The notes below the pieces were generated by a model, which was not told where the DNA came from, did no database searches, and saw only the letters and a program-made list of their open reading frames with translations. 64,000 nucleotides of DNA from NCBI GenBank assembly GCA_028293325.1, contig JAQGPA010000106.1, positions 1-64,000 on the forward strand. The letters are read 5' to 3'. Positions 29,201 through 35,280 of this stretch are shown piece by piece. Position 1 is the stretch's first letter; every line of letters starts with the position of its first letter. The DNA comes from Pedosphaera sp. (GTDB taxonomy: Bacteria > Verrucomicrobiota > Verrucomicrobiia > Limisphaerales > Pedosphaeraceae). Position numbers and translations under genes: made by a program.

Positions 29201-29268
29201 TGACCCTCACGGCGAATCCTGCCTATAACCTGGGAACGCCGCGTAACGCGACCATCACGCTCAACTAA
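23251..29268 (+). CDS. Giant secreted modular protein: gingipain-like region, tandem modules, GH9, Calx-beta-like end
   Basis: A 2005-residue secreted protein (signal peptide about 1-24). A fibronectin-III-like domain spans ~28-115. A region of ~125-490 resembles peptidase C25 (gingipain): 'ADAYYGDMNGNWTD' near 220 and 'HVALMGDPTLRMHP' near 483. The expected catalytic His and Cys positions read 'YGCGAGS' and 'LFGSWFGDW', so the dyad seems lost. A second FN3 (~495-590) and Pro/Thr linkers follow, then two ~207-residue modules almost identical to each other (~624-1037). An Ig-like N-domain and GH9 catalytic domain (~1050-1820) carry the Asp pair in 'GGHHDAGDYSKYT' near 1380 and the acid Glu in 'HNDELAWAATEMY' near 1550. 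The end (~1890-2005) is Calx-beta-like. GH9 usually cuts beta-1,4-glucans. A paralogous GH9 is at 37771-40437. Confidence 0.85.
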   Translation: MRKIQSALLGVLLSTLAVQNSPAVEATWEYAVQVSANAQTSPAQITLSWPQDTTITPSSYTVYRKSLDGTSWGSGTTLPGTATSFVDNNVTVGSAYEYQIVKVTSAYTGYGYIYAGLNAQMIESRGKLVLLVDNTYAADLTNELVRLQRDLIGDGWTVLRHDVSRTDTVPNIKALIQSDYNADQANVKAVFLFGHVPVPYSGDIVPDGHVPGHQGAWPADAYYGDMNGNWTDNSVNDTGAEDARNHNVPGDGKFDQSVIPSTVELMVGRVDLANMPGRLTWGGPATFPSERDLLRNYLNKDHKFRVGQMPMPRRGIVGDYFGIRNGESFAASGWRNFAPFFGANNITFLPDKGTWIPTLHNDAYLWAYGCGAGSLTSIGGIGNTGQYNDGTTPEMVGADVKAVFTLLFGSWFGDWDAEDDIMRGVLALPTYGLTSAWSGRPHWFVHHMALGEPIGYSARLTQNNHDGGLYQNQVNPAAGQIHVALMGDPTLRMHPVVPVGNLAATRNSSGVNLNWSASSDSVVGYHVYRASSMAGPFTRLTSSPVNATSFVDATGTSGSFVYMVRAVKLETSGSGTYFNPSEGMFINGDGSSIGILPPPITGTNTPPPVTNPPPPITVTNTPPPSGSGMTLWVDDTTPSGAVLGGSGGDSWNWVSSNPAPFMGTKAHQSNIGTGMHQHYFDWAGTQLHVNAGDTLFAYVYLDPANPPSEVMMEWNDGTWEHRAYWGANNINNGVNGTASRRSMGALPATGQWAPLIVPASQVRLEGSTLRGMTFTLFGGRATWDYSGTTSATLTNTPPPITITNTPPPVTNSPPPVTNPPPPITITNTPPPSGSGTTLWLDDTTPSGAVLGGFGGDSWNWVSSNPAPFMGTKAHQSNIGAGMHQHYFDWAGTQLHVNAGDTLFTYIYLDPANLPSEVMMEWNDGTWDHRAYWGANNINNGVNGTASRRFMGALPAAGQWAPLIVPASQVSLEGSTLRGMTFTLFGGRATWDYSGTTSATLTNTPPPITITNTPPPVTNSPPPVTNPPPPITITNTPPPIIITNKPPTGTVSSVDDTTLRMPKPGDSTLHVLSPKLLELVLINTAAQGSSQVSQWNFVNSGSFQAPSASQMTVTVDGQPVAIQSMGFKRRPLSAPLNNYDLRIENCLYLLLASPVTDNQTVVVKNPDGTLWSSSTQFSAAVNPLRYSPAIHVNQEGYVPSLSKQAMIGYYLGNLGEMVIPASAGFALADAGTGAIVYQGALTPRPDIGWTYSPTPYQNVLMADFSAFKTPGEYQLVVPGYGASLPFLINDGVAMSFARAYALGLYEQRCGTDNAMPFTRFTHAACHVAPASVPSPQSSFNFTWNTIAGYSGGNSSQTAPQLRDEASQLYPFVNKGTVDVHGGHHDAGDYSKYTINVASLTHYLMFAVDSFAGVAALDNLGIPESGDGISDVMQEAKWEADYICRLQDADGGFYFIVYPQNREYESNVTPDNGDPQVVWPKNTASTAASVAALAQCASSPAFKAKFPEAAALYLQKAKLGWTFLMNAIAKYGKDGAYQKITFYGDDFMHNDELAWAATEMYLATGDATIHQKLLSWFNPTDPATYRWGWVHMYQCYGNAIRSYAFAVKSGRAQASQLDATFLSKCQSEIAAAANDALTWSKQSAYGTGFPQATKGVRAAGWYFSDDSAFDITVGYQLNPRADYLDAIVGNMNYEGGCNPVNVTYVTGLGWKRQREVVSQEAANDRQVLPPTGIPIGNVQDGFPFLSLYQSQLGALCFPSDGASTAPYPFYDRWGDTWNVSTEMVGLNMARGLGNLAALAALTPAKSQAYVAKAGTIKVPATMPINVPVTATFQAPAGMDLNGARIVWEARGQEPAYGTSYTFTPTLNGGQWVEAEAQWPDGRRAFATTDSSAFNSFGTVTVAATDATASRTTQDPGVWTFTRTGDTSSPLTVNFQFAGSAAKWTDYRTFAGDMPETIIIPAGATTATLTIHAVAGTTWTGTETAILTLTANPAYNLGTPRNATITLN
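25121..26362 (+). repeat. Two tandem 621-bp direct repeats inside the giant GH9 gene
   Basis: Units 25121-25741 and 25742-26362 match base for base over most of their length, with scattered mostly synonymous changes. Each encodes a Trp/Asn-rich beta module ('GGDSWNWVSSNPAPFMGT', 'HQHYFDWAGTQLHVNAGDT', 'WAPLIVPASQV') and a Pro-Thr linker. The module looks like a carbohydrate-binding or adhesive beta-sandwich but I do not recognise the family. The near-identity points to recent duplication or gene conversion. Confidence 0.9.
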
Positions 29269-29294
29269 ACTTAGTCCCTGATCCATGATGGAAA

Positions 29295-29323
29295 GGCGGG
29301 CTTCGCAAGAAGCCCGCCTTTTT
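29295..29323 (+). terminator. Rho-independent terminator
   Basis: A 10-bp perfect GC-rich stem (GGCGGGCTTC / GAAGCCCGCC) with a GCAA tetraloop is followed by five T. It lies 27 bases after the stop of the giant GH9 gene and 25 bases before the end of the convergent beta-barrel gene. Confidence 0.92.
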
Positions 29324-29347
29324 CATTTATTCGATGGTGGCAATTAC

Positions 29348-30004
29348 TCAAAAGGCCACGCGAACACCGGCACGCAGCAAAGCCTGATCCCGAGTACCGT
29401 TCGCCAGGATCTTATCCAGCCAGATATAGCGGGCGTCACCAAAGACACCCAGGTTTCGATTGAAGCGGAATTCCAACCCGGCGCCCACATCCCCGAACCA
29501 TTGATCGATGGGGTCAAACTTGCGACCGCCACCCGCGAAGACATAAGGAGCGGTTCTCAGCACCTCGATCGGAATGCGCGCAATTATATTGCCGCCAACA
29601 TGATCAACAAAGTCACTCGCCCCGGTTTGGAAGCTCGTGTCCGCACCGATCCCCAAGTCACGGGTGAAGAAATAATTCATGCCCACGCCGCCGCCCCAGT
29701 GACCGTGGCGGATGTTGGTGTTTGGGAAGGATTTAAAACGACGTTCAGAAGCCAGGAAAGTGCCGAAAAGATCAACGTTTAATTCATTGGCGTTAAACAG
29801 TGGTTTATTTTTAATGTCCGTCTCCCAAGTAACCGTCTCGCCCCACCACTCCTTGGGATCGTTCCAAATATAGGTTTTCGGTGTGGTTCCGTCGGTGGTA
29901 GCGGTGGTGGTGGTGGTGGTGCCGTAGGCCGGACTTTGCGCCCTGGCTGCATTCGCGAGCAGCAACGTTGCGGTGGCAGTTAGCATCAATGATTTCATTT
30001 TCAT
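29348..30004 (-). CDS. Outer-membrane beta-barrel protein
   Basis: A 218-residue protein with a signal peptide (about 1-22, ending 'ANAARAQ'), a Thr-rich low-complexity stretch (about 29-42), then alternating strands such as 'HWGGGVGMNYFFTRDLGIG', 'PYVFAGGGRKFDPIDQW' and 'FGDVGAGLEFRFNRNLGVFG'. It ends with 'ALLRAGVRVAF', whose terminal Phe is typical of barrels folded by BamA. It resembles small OmpA/OprF-type eight-strand barrels without a peptidoglycan-binding domain. Role unknown. Confidence 0.8.
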   Translation of the reverse strand: MKMKSLMLTATATLLLANAARAQSPAYGTTTTTTATTDGTTPKTYIWNDPKEWWGETVTWETDIKNKPLFNANELNVDLFGTFLASERRFKSFPNTNIRHGHWGGGVGMNYFFTRDLGIGADTSFQTGASDFVDHVGGNIIARIPIEVLRTAPYVFAGGGRKFDPIDQWFGDVGAGLEFRFNRNLGVFGDARYIWLDKILANGTRDQALLRAGVRVAF

Positions 30005-30266
30005 AGTATTGAATTGTTGTCAGTTAAGGTCTCAGTTAAAGGGGCCTTATGGAGCTTTTGTGCCTCCCGCCGCAAAATGAACAAGCCGATCAAATGAAGT
30101 ATCAAAACATCATCCGAGTGAAGCCTGTAGCACTATTCTCATATACGATTATAGGCCTGCACTGAGGAGCGACTATGGGGTGTTCAACCCAGTTGGCGCC
30201 GGCTGAAGAACCGACGGGTGAAAACAGCAAACGGACCGGCAGGAGGATGGTCGCGAGCGAAACACT

Positions 30267-30644
30267 TCAGAGCACGCGGGAAATATTCTCCCGTTCACTG
30301 CTGCGATCACGCCGGAGGGGGCGTCGTCCGGCGGCGAATCCCTGCACGAGCGGTCGCAACCGCCCCAGCAATCCCAAGCCGGACTGAAGTAGAAGTCGGG
30401 AAAGGAATCCACCCCGCTTTTTCTTCCGCGCCTGTTTGCGGGCAAACAGCAACGCCGCGAGCGGCGCAACGCCACCCACCAAACGAAAGGTGGTTTTCAG
30501 GAAATGGAGTTTCCGCTTGAGCAACGCCAGCGAATATTTAATATTGGCCGCTTCCAGGCGCAGGGTCTGGCGATACATCTCGCTCCGGGCGATTAAAAAA
30601 CGCTTCCGTTCCTCCAAGTCTTTTACTTTAAGGATTCTAACCAT
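30267..30644 (-). CDS. YqjK-like basic hypothetical protein
   Basis: A 125-residue very basic protein: charged helices ('KVKDLEERKRFLIARSEMYR') followed by a hydrophobic stretch ('LVGGVAPLAALLFA', about 57-70) and an Arg/Lys-rich tail. Its start overlaps the end of the YqjE-like gene by 22 bases, and the position after yqjD-yqjE-like genes is that of yqjK in enterobacteria; the sequence resemblance is weak. Probably a small membrane-associated partner of the upstream two. Confidence 0.6.
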   Translation of the reverse strand: MVRILKVKDLEERKRFLIARSEMYRQTLRLEAANIKYSLALLKRKLHFLKTTFRLVGGVAPLAALLFARKQARKKKRGGFLSRLLLQSGLGLLGRLRPLVQGFAAGRRPLRRDRSSERENISRVL

Positions 30645-31012
30645 TCACGGTCCTTTTTGACTTCCGCCACGGTGTCGGCAAACGGCAGGCTGGCGCTCTT
30701 GACGAGCGCCTTTAAATTGAGCAGCGCCAGAACCGCGCCCACCAGATAGAGCAGCGAAAATCCACCGGCGGCATAAACACGCAAATGTTCCGGAAACAGC
30801 AGAATAAGCGTGGCGGTGAACACCACCAAAAACATTAACGCCAAAAAGCAAACCGTCGCCCCCCAGATGATCATCTCAATGATCCGGTTTTTTTCCTCCT
30901 GGAGTTCCACCTGGATGAGCTCGCCCCGATTCTGCAGGGCCGACAAGCCGGTCAGCGCGAATTTTCGAATCAGCGTGGACAGTTCCGGGGGATGAGATTC
31001 ACCATTGGTCAT
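30623..31012 (-). CDS. YqjE-like membrane protein (phage holin superfamily III/DUF1469)
   Basis: A 129-residue protein with an N-terminal amphipathic helix ('LSTLIRKFALTGLSALQNRG') and two membrane segments, 'IIWGATVCFLALMFLVVFTA' (about 49-68) and 'AAGGFSLLYLVGAVLALLNL' (about 82-101). It ends in a charged tail 'AEVKKDREWLESLK' typical of YqjE. It lies 2 bases after the DUF883 gene and overlaps the next gene, so the three form an operon. Stress-related in enterobacteria; exact role unknown. Confidence 0.8.
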   Translation of the reverse strand: MTNGESHPPELSTLIRKFALTGLSALQNRGELIQVELQEEKNRIIEMIIWGATVCFLALMFLVVFTATLILLFPEHLRVYAAGGFSLLYLVGAVLALLNLKALVKSASLPFADTVAEVKKDREWLESLK

Positions 31013-31014
31013 GC

Positions 31015-31326
31015 TTATTTGCGATTGATTAAGACGCCGATCAGAAGCCCGACTCCGAAAGCAATACCCAGCGATTGGTAAGGATGTTCACGGATTGCCC
31101 GGTCAGTGGCCCGGGCCCCGGCCACCGTGCGTTCCTGGAGCTTGCGCCCGGTATCCTTGGCCGTTTCCAGCGCGGCGGAAAGGCGGGCGCGGGCGGCCGT
31201 CCCTTTTTCACTCAACTCATCAGCGCCAGCCCGGAGTAATTCCTCGCCATCCTCCACCACCTCCCGCAAATCCTGAAGTAGTTTTTCGGTGGAATCCTGA
31301 ACCTCATTTTCTGTTCTGCTTTCCAT
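31015..31326 (-). CDS. DUF883 (ElaB/YqjD-like) tail-anchored protein
   Basis: A 103-residue protein: long hydrophilic helix ('STEKLLQDLREVVEDGEELL') and 'DRAIREHPYQSLGIAFGVGL', the DUF883 signature, followed by a glycine-zipper C-terminal membrane anchor 'GIAFGVGLLIGVLINRK'. ElaB/YqjD proteins tether ribosomes or other factors to the inner membrane in stationary phase. First gene of the yqjDEK-like set. Confidence 0.85.
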   Translation of the reverse strand: MESRTENEVQDSTEKLLQDLREVVEDGEELLRAGADELSEKGTAARARLSAALETAKDTGRKLQERTVAGARATDRAIREHPYQSLGIAFGVGLLIGVLINRK

Positions 31327-31436
31327 AGTTTTCCTTTTGCATTCCGAGGCTTGCGCGCCCAGCCTGATTTTTGCGCGTGCACCAATCTACTGCCTTTGTC
31401 ACGATTGTTTAATGGGGTGTTTACCCAGATATGAAC

Positions 31437-31913
31437 CTAGGAACCGGATGGCTTGGTATCGTCTCCGTGGATTTCCCCCCGCCAACCGCCGGTTTCCGTA
31501 TCGCGCGATTGAATGAACTCCTTGAAACGCTCCAGGTCGCCTTCCAGCCGGCGCGTGACAATCTCCAGCGCATCGTCCACACGTTCCAAGGTGCCCTCCG
31601 GCTCATAATCCATCTTCAACGTGACCCGGGTGTGGTTGCCGTCCTTGGGCAGAAAATCAACCATGCCGCCGTTCCGGGTCCCGGTGGTGCTGCGCCAGGC
31701 TACGCGCCGATCCGGAACCTGCTCATAGATTTCCGCATCCCATTCTTTTTTCTTGCCCCCGATCTCGGCGACCCAATGCAGATGCCGGTTATCCAATTGC
31801 CGGACTTCTTCGACGCCTTCCATGAACTCGGGAAACTTTTCGAACTGCGTCCATTGATTGTAAACCTTGTCCACGGGAGCTTCCACTTCGATTGATTTCT
31901 CGACGCTTTCCAT
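31437..31913 (-). CDS. SRPBCC-family (polyketide cyclase/CoxG-like) protein
   Basis: A 158-residue START-like protein. The ATG at 31913 is chosen: it is preceded by an AAGGA and yields 'MESVEKSIEVEAPVDKVYNQ', the standard opening of SRPBCC domains. 'WTQFEKFPEFMEGVEEVRQL' and 'WDAEIYEQVPDRRVAWRST' follow. The last 20 residues are hydrophilic. Binds a hydrophobic ligand in a deep cavity; ligand unknown. Its first 125 bases are overlapped by the C-terminal end of the upstream flavoprotein frame. Confidence 0.85.
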   Translation of the reverse strand: MESVEKSIEVEAPVDKVYNQWTQFEKFPEFMEGVEEVRQLDNRHLHWVAEIGGKKKEWDAEIYEQVPDRRVAWRSTTGTRNGGMVDFLPKDGNHTRVTLKMDYEPEGTLERVDDALEIVTRRLEGDLERFKEFIQSRDTETGGWRGEIHGDDTKPSGS

Positions 31914-33000
31914 ATGTTTTCCTTGATTTGACTGGTTTTGTCGCTGTCGGCCATTGCGACCCGGCTTGTAACCCGGGCGCGTCCAATGCACTCGCGTGGT
32001 TGGTGGCCAGGATTTTTTTCCGATCCTCCGAGGCTCCGCTCCGGGCCAGGTCCTGGAGTTGCTGCCCGCGGTAACGCTGGAGTGAATGCGTGGCCAGACT
32101 CTCCTGAAACAAATCGTGATTGATGGTTTGCGCGGCGGTGGCACCCTGCCCCGCCGCAATGATCATCTGACAATTGGCCGGCGTGACACAACCCGCCGCG
32201 TAGAGTCCCTTTACGGTGGTGCGCATGTCGAGATCAACCACCACCTGCCCCTCGGCATCCACGCGCGCGCCGAGACTGGTTGCCAATCCGTTAAAGTATA
32301 TATCGCCACGCGTGGTGAAGACTGCGTCCACCTCCAATTCCAGACCTTTTGGAAACTTTAACGAACGAACCTCACAACCTTCCCTGCCCACGGCCACAAT
32401 TCGCTCCTGATAAACCGGTATTTCATATTTCTTGATCCAACCGGCATGCTGCCGGTCCCAACGCGGTCGCTTGCCATCGGTCACAATGGCCACGCAGGCT
32501 GAATAGAACGTCATCGCCAGGGCATATTCCACGGCTTCATTCCCCCGGCCATAAATGGCGATGCGTTTGCCACGCACACGGAAGCCGTCGCAATCCTTGC
32601 AAAAGAACATGCTATGTCCGAGGCATTCGGGCACGCCGTCGATTTCCGCGGGTCGATGAAAAATTCCGTTGGCCAGTAGCAGCCGTCGAGCCGCATAGGA
32701 ATGGGTCCGGCCACGCAATTTGAAAAGGTCCTGCTTTCGCTCCGCTTTTACGATTTCATCCCTAATGATCCCGACTCCGTAGCGACTGGCTTGCTCCTGG
32801 CCGCGCCGCAGCAATTCACTGCCAGCGATGCCCTCGGGAAAGCCAAGGTAATTCTCAACGTCCGGTTCCCAGCGGGCCATCGATTTGCCGGCATCGATCA
32901 CAAACGCATTCCGTTCCGCACGCCCCAGGTAGATGGCCGCCGAAAGACCGGCAATGCCGCCGCCAATGATGATGATTTCCGCCGTTTGGTTTTTTAACAT
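31789..33000 (-). CDS. Thioredoxin-reductase-like NAD(P)/FAD oxidoreductase
   Basis: A 403-residue flavoprotein. The FAD site 'IIIIGGGIAGLSAAIYLGRA' is at about 8-27. A Cys-x-x-Cys redox pair is seen in 'HSMFFCKDCDGFRVRGKRIA' near 133-138, followed by the NAD(P) loop 'IYGRGNEAVEYALAM', and the C-terminal FAD motif 'GLYAAGCVTPANCQMIIAAG' lies near 263-282. Family members stop at about 300 residues; here some 100 extra residues, Arg/Ser-rich and unconserved, run on into the SRPBCC gene in another frame. I suspect a lost stop or indel. Starts at ATG 33000 (or GTG 33012). Confidence 0.8.
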   Translation of the reverse strand: MLKNQTAEIIIIGGGIAGLSAAIYLGRAERNAFVIDAGKSMARWEPDVENYLGFPEGIAGSELLRRGQEQASRYGVGIIRDEIVKAERKQDLFKLRGRTHSYAARRLLLANGIFHRPAEIDGVPECLGHSMFFCKDCDGFRVRGKRIAIYGRGNEAVEYALAMTFYSACVAIVTDGKRPRWDRQHAGWIKKYEIPVYQERIVAVGREGCEVRSLKFPKGLELEVDAVFTTRGDIYFNGLATSLGARVDAEGQVVVDLDMRTTVKGLYAAGCVTPANCQMIIAAGQGATAAQTINHDLFQESLATHSLQRYRGQQLQDLARSGASEDRKKILATNHASALDAPGLQAGSQWPTATKPVKSRKTYGKRREINRSGSSRGQGLQSMDAVRKVSRVHGRRRRSPAIG

Positions 33001-33358
33001 GAGATGGCTCACGCCCTAGGCGGATACAGTCTGCATCCCGAATCCGCTGTTTACGTTTGCTTCGTTGGATTTATGCGTGGAACAACAACTACCCGTTTGC
33101 GCCTCCCGCCCGCAGTGGGAGACGGTTCTTCATCAGCGCCTCAGTGGAAAATAGGGTTGCTTCCCATGGTACTGGCAGACAGTACTACTGCCGTTTTAGC
33201 GATTGCTTTCATAATTCCTGCCTTTCTGTGGTTGAGGGTTGCGGCTGTACAATCCGATTCATGTTCCACCCAATGTCCGCCGATGGACCGCACACTTCAC
33301 GGAATCAACCAGTTTTCGAACCTTCAGGTATTCGTCTTTTTTCGGCGCGAGCGCTGCC
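33001..33358. other. Intergenic stretch without a supported gene
   Basis: About 350 bases between the flavoprotein start and the next leftward small gene. A plus-strand frame covers it but has no family features and overlaps the gene on its right. I see no clear promoter, repeat or RNA. Confidence 0.4.
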
Positions 33359-33601
33359 TTACGGCAGGTCTGGCACTTTTCCCTTTACGATTTCCACGGA
33401 GAATGAGACTTCCTCCAACGCGCTGTGAATCTTGGTGACCGGGATAACCCGGTTGGTCAGCTTCGCCCTTTTGCCAATCGTCCCGCCCAATGCCGGCGTG
33501 ATAAGTTTGACGGTCAGTGTTTTTCCCTGCCTCTTCCCAAATCCCTTCGGCAGCGTAATAGTGGTCCTGCCCTCGCAATCCAAATCTGTGAGCTGTTTCA
33601 T
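33359..33601 (-). CDS. Small hypothetical protein
   Basis: An 80-residue beta-rich frame: 'MKQLTDLDCEGRTTITLPKG', 'LTVKLITPALGGTIGKRAKL' and 'ALEEVSFSVEIVKGKVPDLP'. The ATG at 33601 follows a purine-rich AAAGGGGA by about 9 bases. Not recognised. It sits 51 bases after another small leftward frame, and the two may be co-transcribed. Confidence 0.45.
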   Translation of the reverse strand: MKQLTDLDCEGRTTITLPKGFGKRQGKTLTVKLITPALGGTIGKRAKLTNRVIPVTKIHSALEEVSFSVEIVKGKVPDLP

Positions 33602-33652
33602 GGTCCGGTCCCCTTTCTTCGCCACGGTGGGCGCTTTTTGGATTTTTCCATG

Positions 33653-33847
33653 TTACACCGGCCGGAGAAGCTGTTTGTGCATAAGCACGGTCCCCGCCGA
33701 CATGGTCTGCGTGTTCACGCAGGCGTTTTTCGAGTTCGAGGTATCTACCTTCGTATTCCCAATCGGGTTCACCTGAGCCGGCCGGATCCGGGCCTTCCCG
33801 ATGTCGATAACGAAACGATTGGATCCGGGAATCGGTTCCCCTGCCAT
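33653..33847 (-). CDS. Small hypothetical protein
   Basis: A 64-residue frame ('MAGEPIPGSNRFVIDIGKAR', 'NPIGNTKVDTSNSKNACVNT') with GC-rich third codon positions like its neighbours. A second, longer frame (33324-33896) overlaps it in another phase and is charged and low-complexity; I prefer this one but with little conviction. Confidence 0.3.
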   Translation of the reverse strand: MAGEPIPGSNRFVIDIGKARIRPAQVNPIGNTKVDTSNSKNACVNTQTMSAGTVLMHKQLLRPV

Positions 33848-33922
33848 CGACGCTTTGCCCGGCGCTGCTGACTGACTCAGATTTTGATTTAGCCATGGTT
33901 ATCCTATGTCATCTTAAAAATT

Positions 33923-34315
33923 TTAATGCTCGTCCCGGGCTCCGGCTGCATCTTCCGGCGAGATTGGAGAAATCCCATTGGAGGATGCCGGAGTTTGATT
34001 GGTGGCCTCGCTGTAAATGCGGCTGGCTGAGTTGGGCGAGGCCGGCGTGGGGATATTTGACGTTGTATAGAACTGGTCCGAGTTAGGGGTCGATTCTCGC
34101 AATGGCCGCGACGAACGAACGTTGGTGTTGGATGTGGCTGGGGCCATGACTATTCCAGGCGGTGAAGATGTAAAAGTGCGGCCATTATTATTAAAACCTG
34201 TTTGCGCAGGCTGATCGGATGAACCACGTGCTGTGGGATATCCGGCTTCATTTGCGTTGTGAACACAGCCCGTCAAGGACACCATAAAAAACATAACCAT
34301 GACCACGCACCTCAT
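33923..34315 (-). CDS. Small Ser/Thr/Asn-rich lipoprotein
   Basis: A 130-residue frame starting 'MRCVVMVMFFMVSLTGCVHN' with lipobox Leu-Thr-Gly-Cys at 14-17. The mature part is disordered and rich in Ser, Thr, Asn and Pro, with no known domain. Probably an outer-membrane-anchored lipoprotein. Start chosen at ATG 34315 because it makes a compact signal peptide. Confidence 0.55.
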   Translation of the reverse strand: MRCVVMVMFFMVSLTGCVHNANEAGYPTARGSSDQPAQTGFNNNGRTFTSSPPGIVMAPATSNTNVRSSRPLRESTPNSDQFYTTSNIPTPASPNSASRIYSEATNQTPASSNGISPISPEDAAGARDEH

Positions 34316-34538
34316 TTTCGGTTCGCGTAACATACCGCGTAATATTCAATTCAAGCTTAAGTCAGTGGCGGCGTGTTGCCATGGGGTATTCCCCACCTGG
34401 CCATGAGCAATGAATGAACGCATTACGCCCGAAAGTACGCTGCCACCGTCCTGCCGGTCATGGGTGTAAACCCAAGTTGTTGGCAGACTGAAGGCATCCG
34501 GACCCGCGTGGCGGAAATCCGGATGACCAGCTTGAGGA

Positions 34539-35219
34539 TCAGGCGATGGGCTTGGTGCCGACGTTGCTTTCGATGATGCCCTTGGAGATGGCGTGGCGGG
34601 TAAGACCGGCGACATCGTGAATGTTCAACTTGTTCATCACTTGCTGCCGATGTTTCTCCACGGTCTTGATGCTGATGCACAATTCAGCGGCAATTTGTTT
34701 GTTCGCCTGGCCTTCGGCGATGAGTTGGAGCACTTCCGCCTCGCGCGAGGTAAGATAATCGGTCCGCTTCTTTACCGGCTGGCCGCTGACAAAAGCCTCC
34801 CGGCAATGGTCACGCAGGCGTTTGGCGATGGATGGACTGAAGAAGGCATTGCCTTTTTGGGCTTCGCGGATTGCCTTCAGCAGGTCATTGGCGGCGGTCT
34901 GCTTCACCAGATAGCCTGCTGCGCCTGCCTCAGTCAATTGCTGCACGTACTCATCGTCGCTGTAGGAAGAGAGAATCAACACCTTGGTGGCCGGCATCTG
35001 CTTCGTTATCTGGCGCGTGGCCTCCAAACCGTTCAACAGCGGCATGGCGATGTCCATCACCACCACATCCGGCAACAACTTCTTGGCCATCATCACGGCT
35101 TGGCGGCCGGTGTCCGCCTCACCCACAATTTCAATGTCTCCTTCCACGATCAACAATGCGCGCAAACCCTGACGAACCACGGTGTGGTCATCAGCCAACA
35201 AGACTTTGATTTTTTGCAT
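34539..35219 (-). CDS. NarL/FixJ-family response regulator
   Basis: A 226-residue regulator: receiver domain 1-120 with the acidic pocket 'LLADDHTVVRQGLRALL', phosphoacceptor Asp in 'PDVVVMDIAMPLLNGLE' near 56, and Lys in 'GAAGYLVKQTAANDLL' near 107. The LuxR-type helix-turn-helix is at ~153-215 ('LTSREAEVLQLIAEGQANKQ', 'SIKTVEKHRQQVMNKL'). It lies 61 bases downstream of the histidine kinase gene on the same strand and is its likely partner. Output: transcriptional control of unknown targets. Confidence 0.95.
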   Translation of the reverse strand: MQKIKVLLADDHTVVRQGLRALLIVEGDIEIVGEADTGRQAVMMAKKLLPDVVVMDIAMPLLNGLEATRQITKQMPATKVLILSSYSDDEYVQQLTEAGAAGYLVKQTAANDLLKAIREAQKGNAFFSPSIAKRLRDHCREAFVSGQPVKKRTDYLTSREAEVLQLIAEGQANKQIAAELCISIKTVEKHRQQVMNKLNIHDVAGLTRHAISKGIIESNVGTKPIA

Positions 35220-35280
35220 AAAGTTCTCCAGTCAGTAAACCTAATATCAATTGCCTGCGGTTCAACCAAAAAAATAGTTT

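Noticed and set aside
33004-33438. 144-codon plus-strand frame
   Set aside because: Overlaps a more plausible minus-strand gene and has the irregular composition of non-coding DNA.
33324-33896. 190-codon minus-strand frame, very charged
   Set aside because: Low-complexity shadow of two smaller frames with better codon composition; kept as an alternative only.
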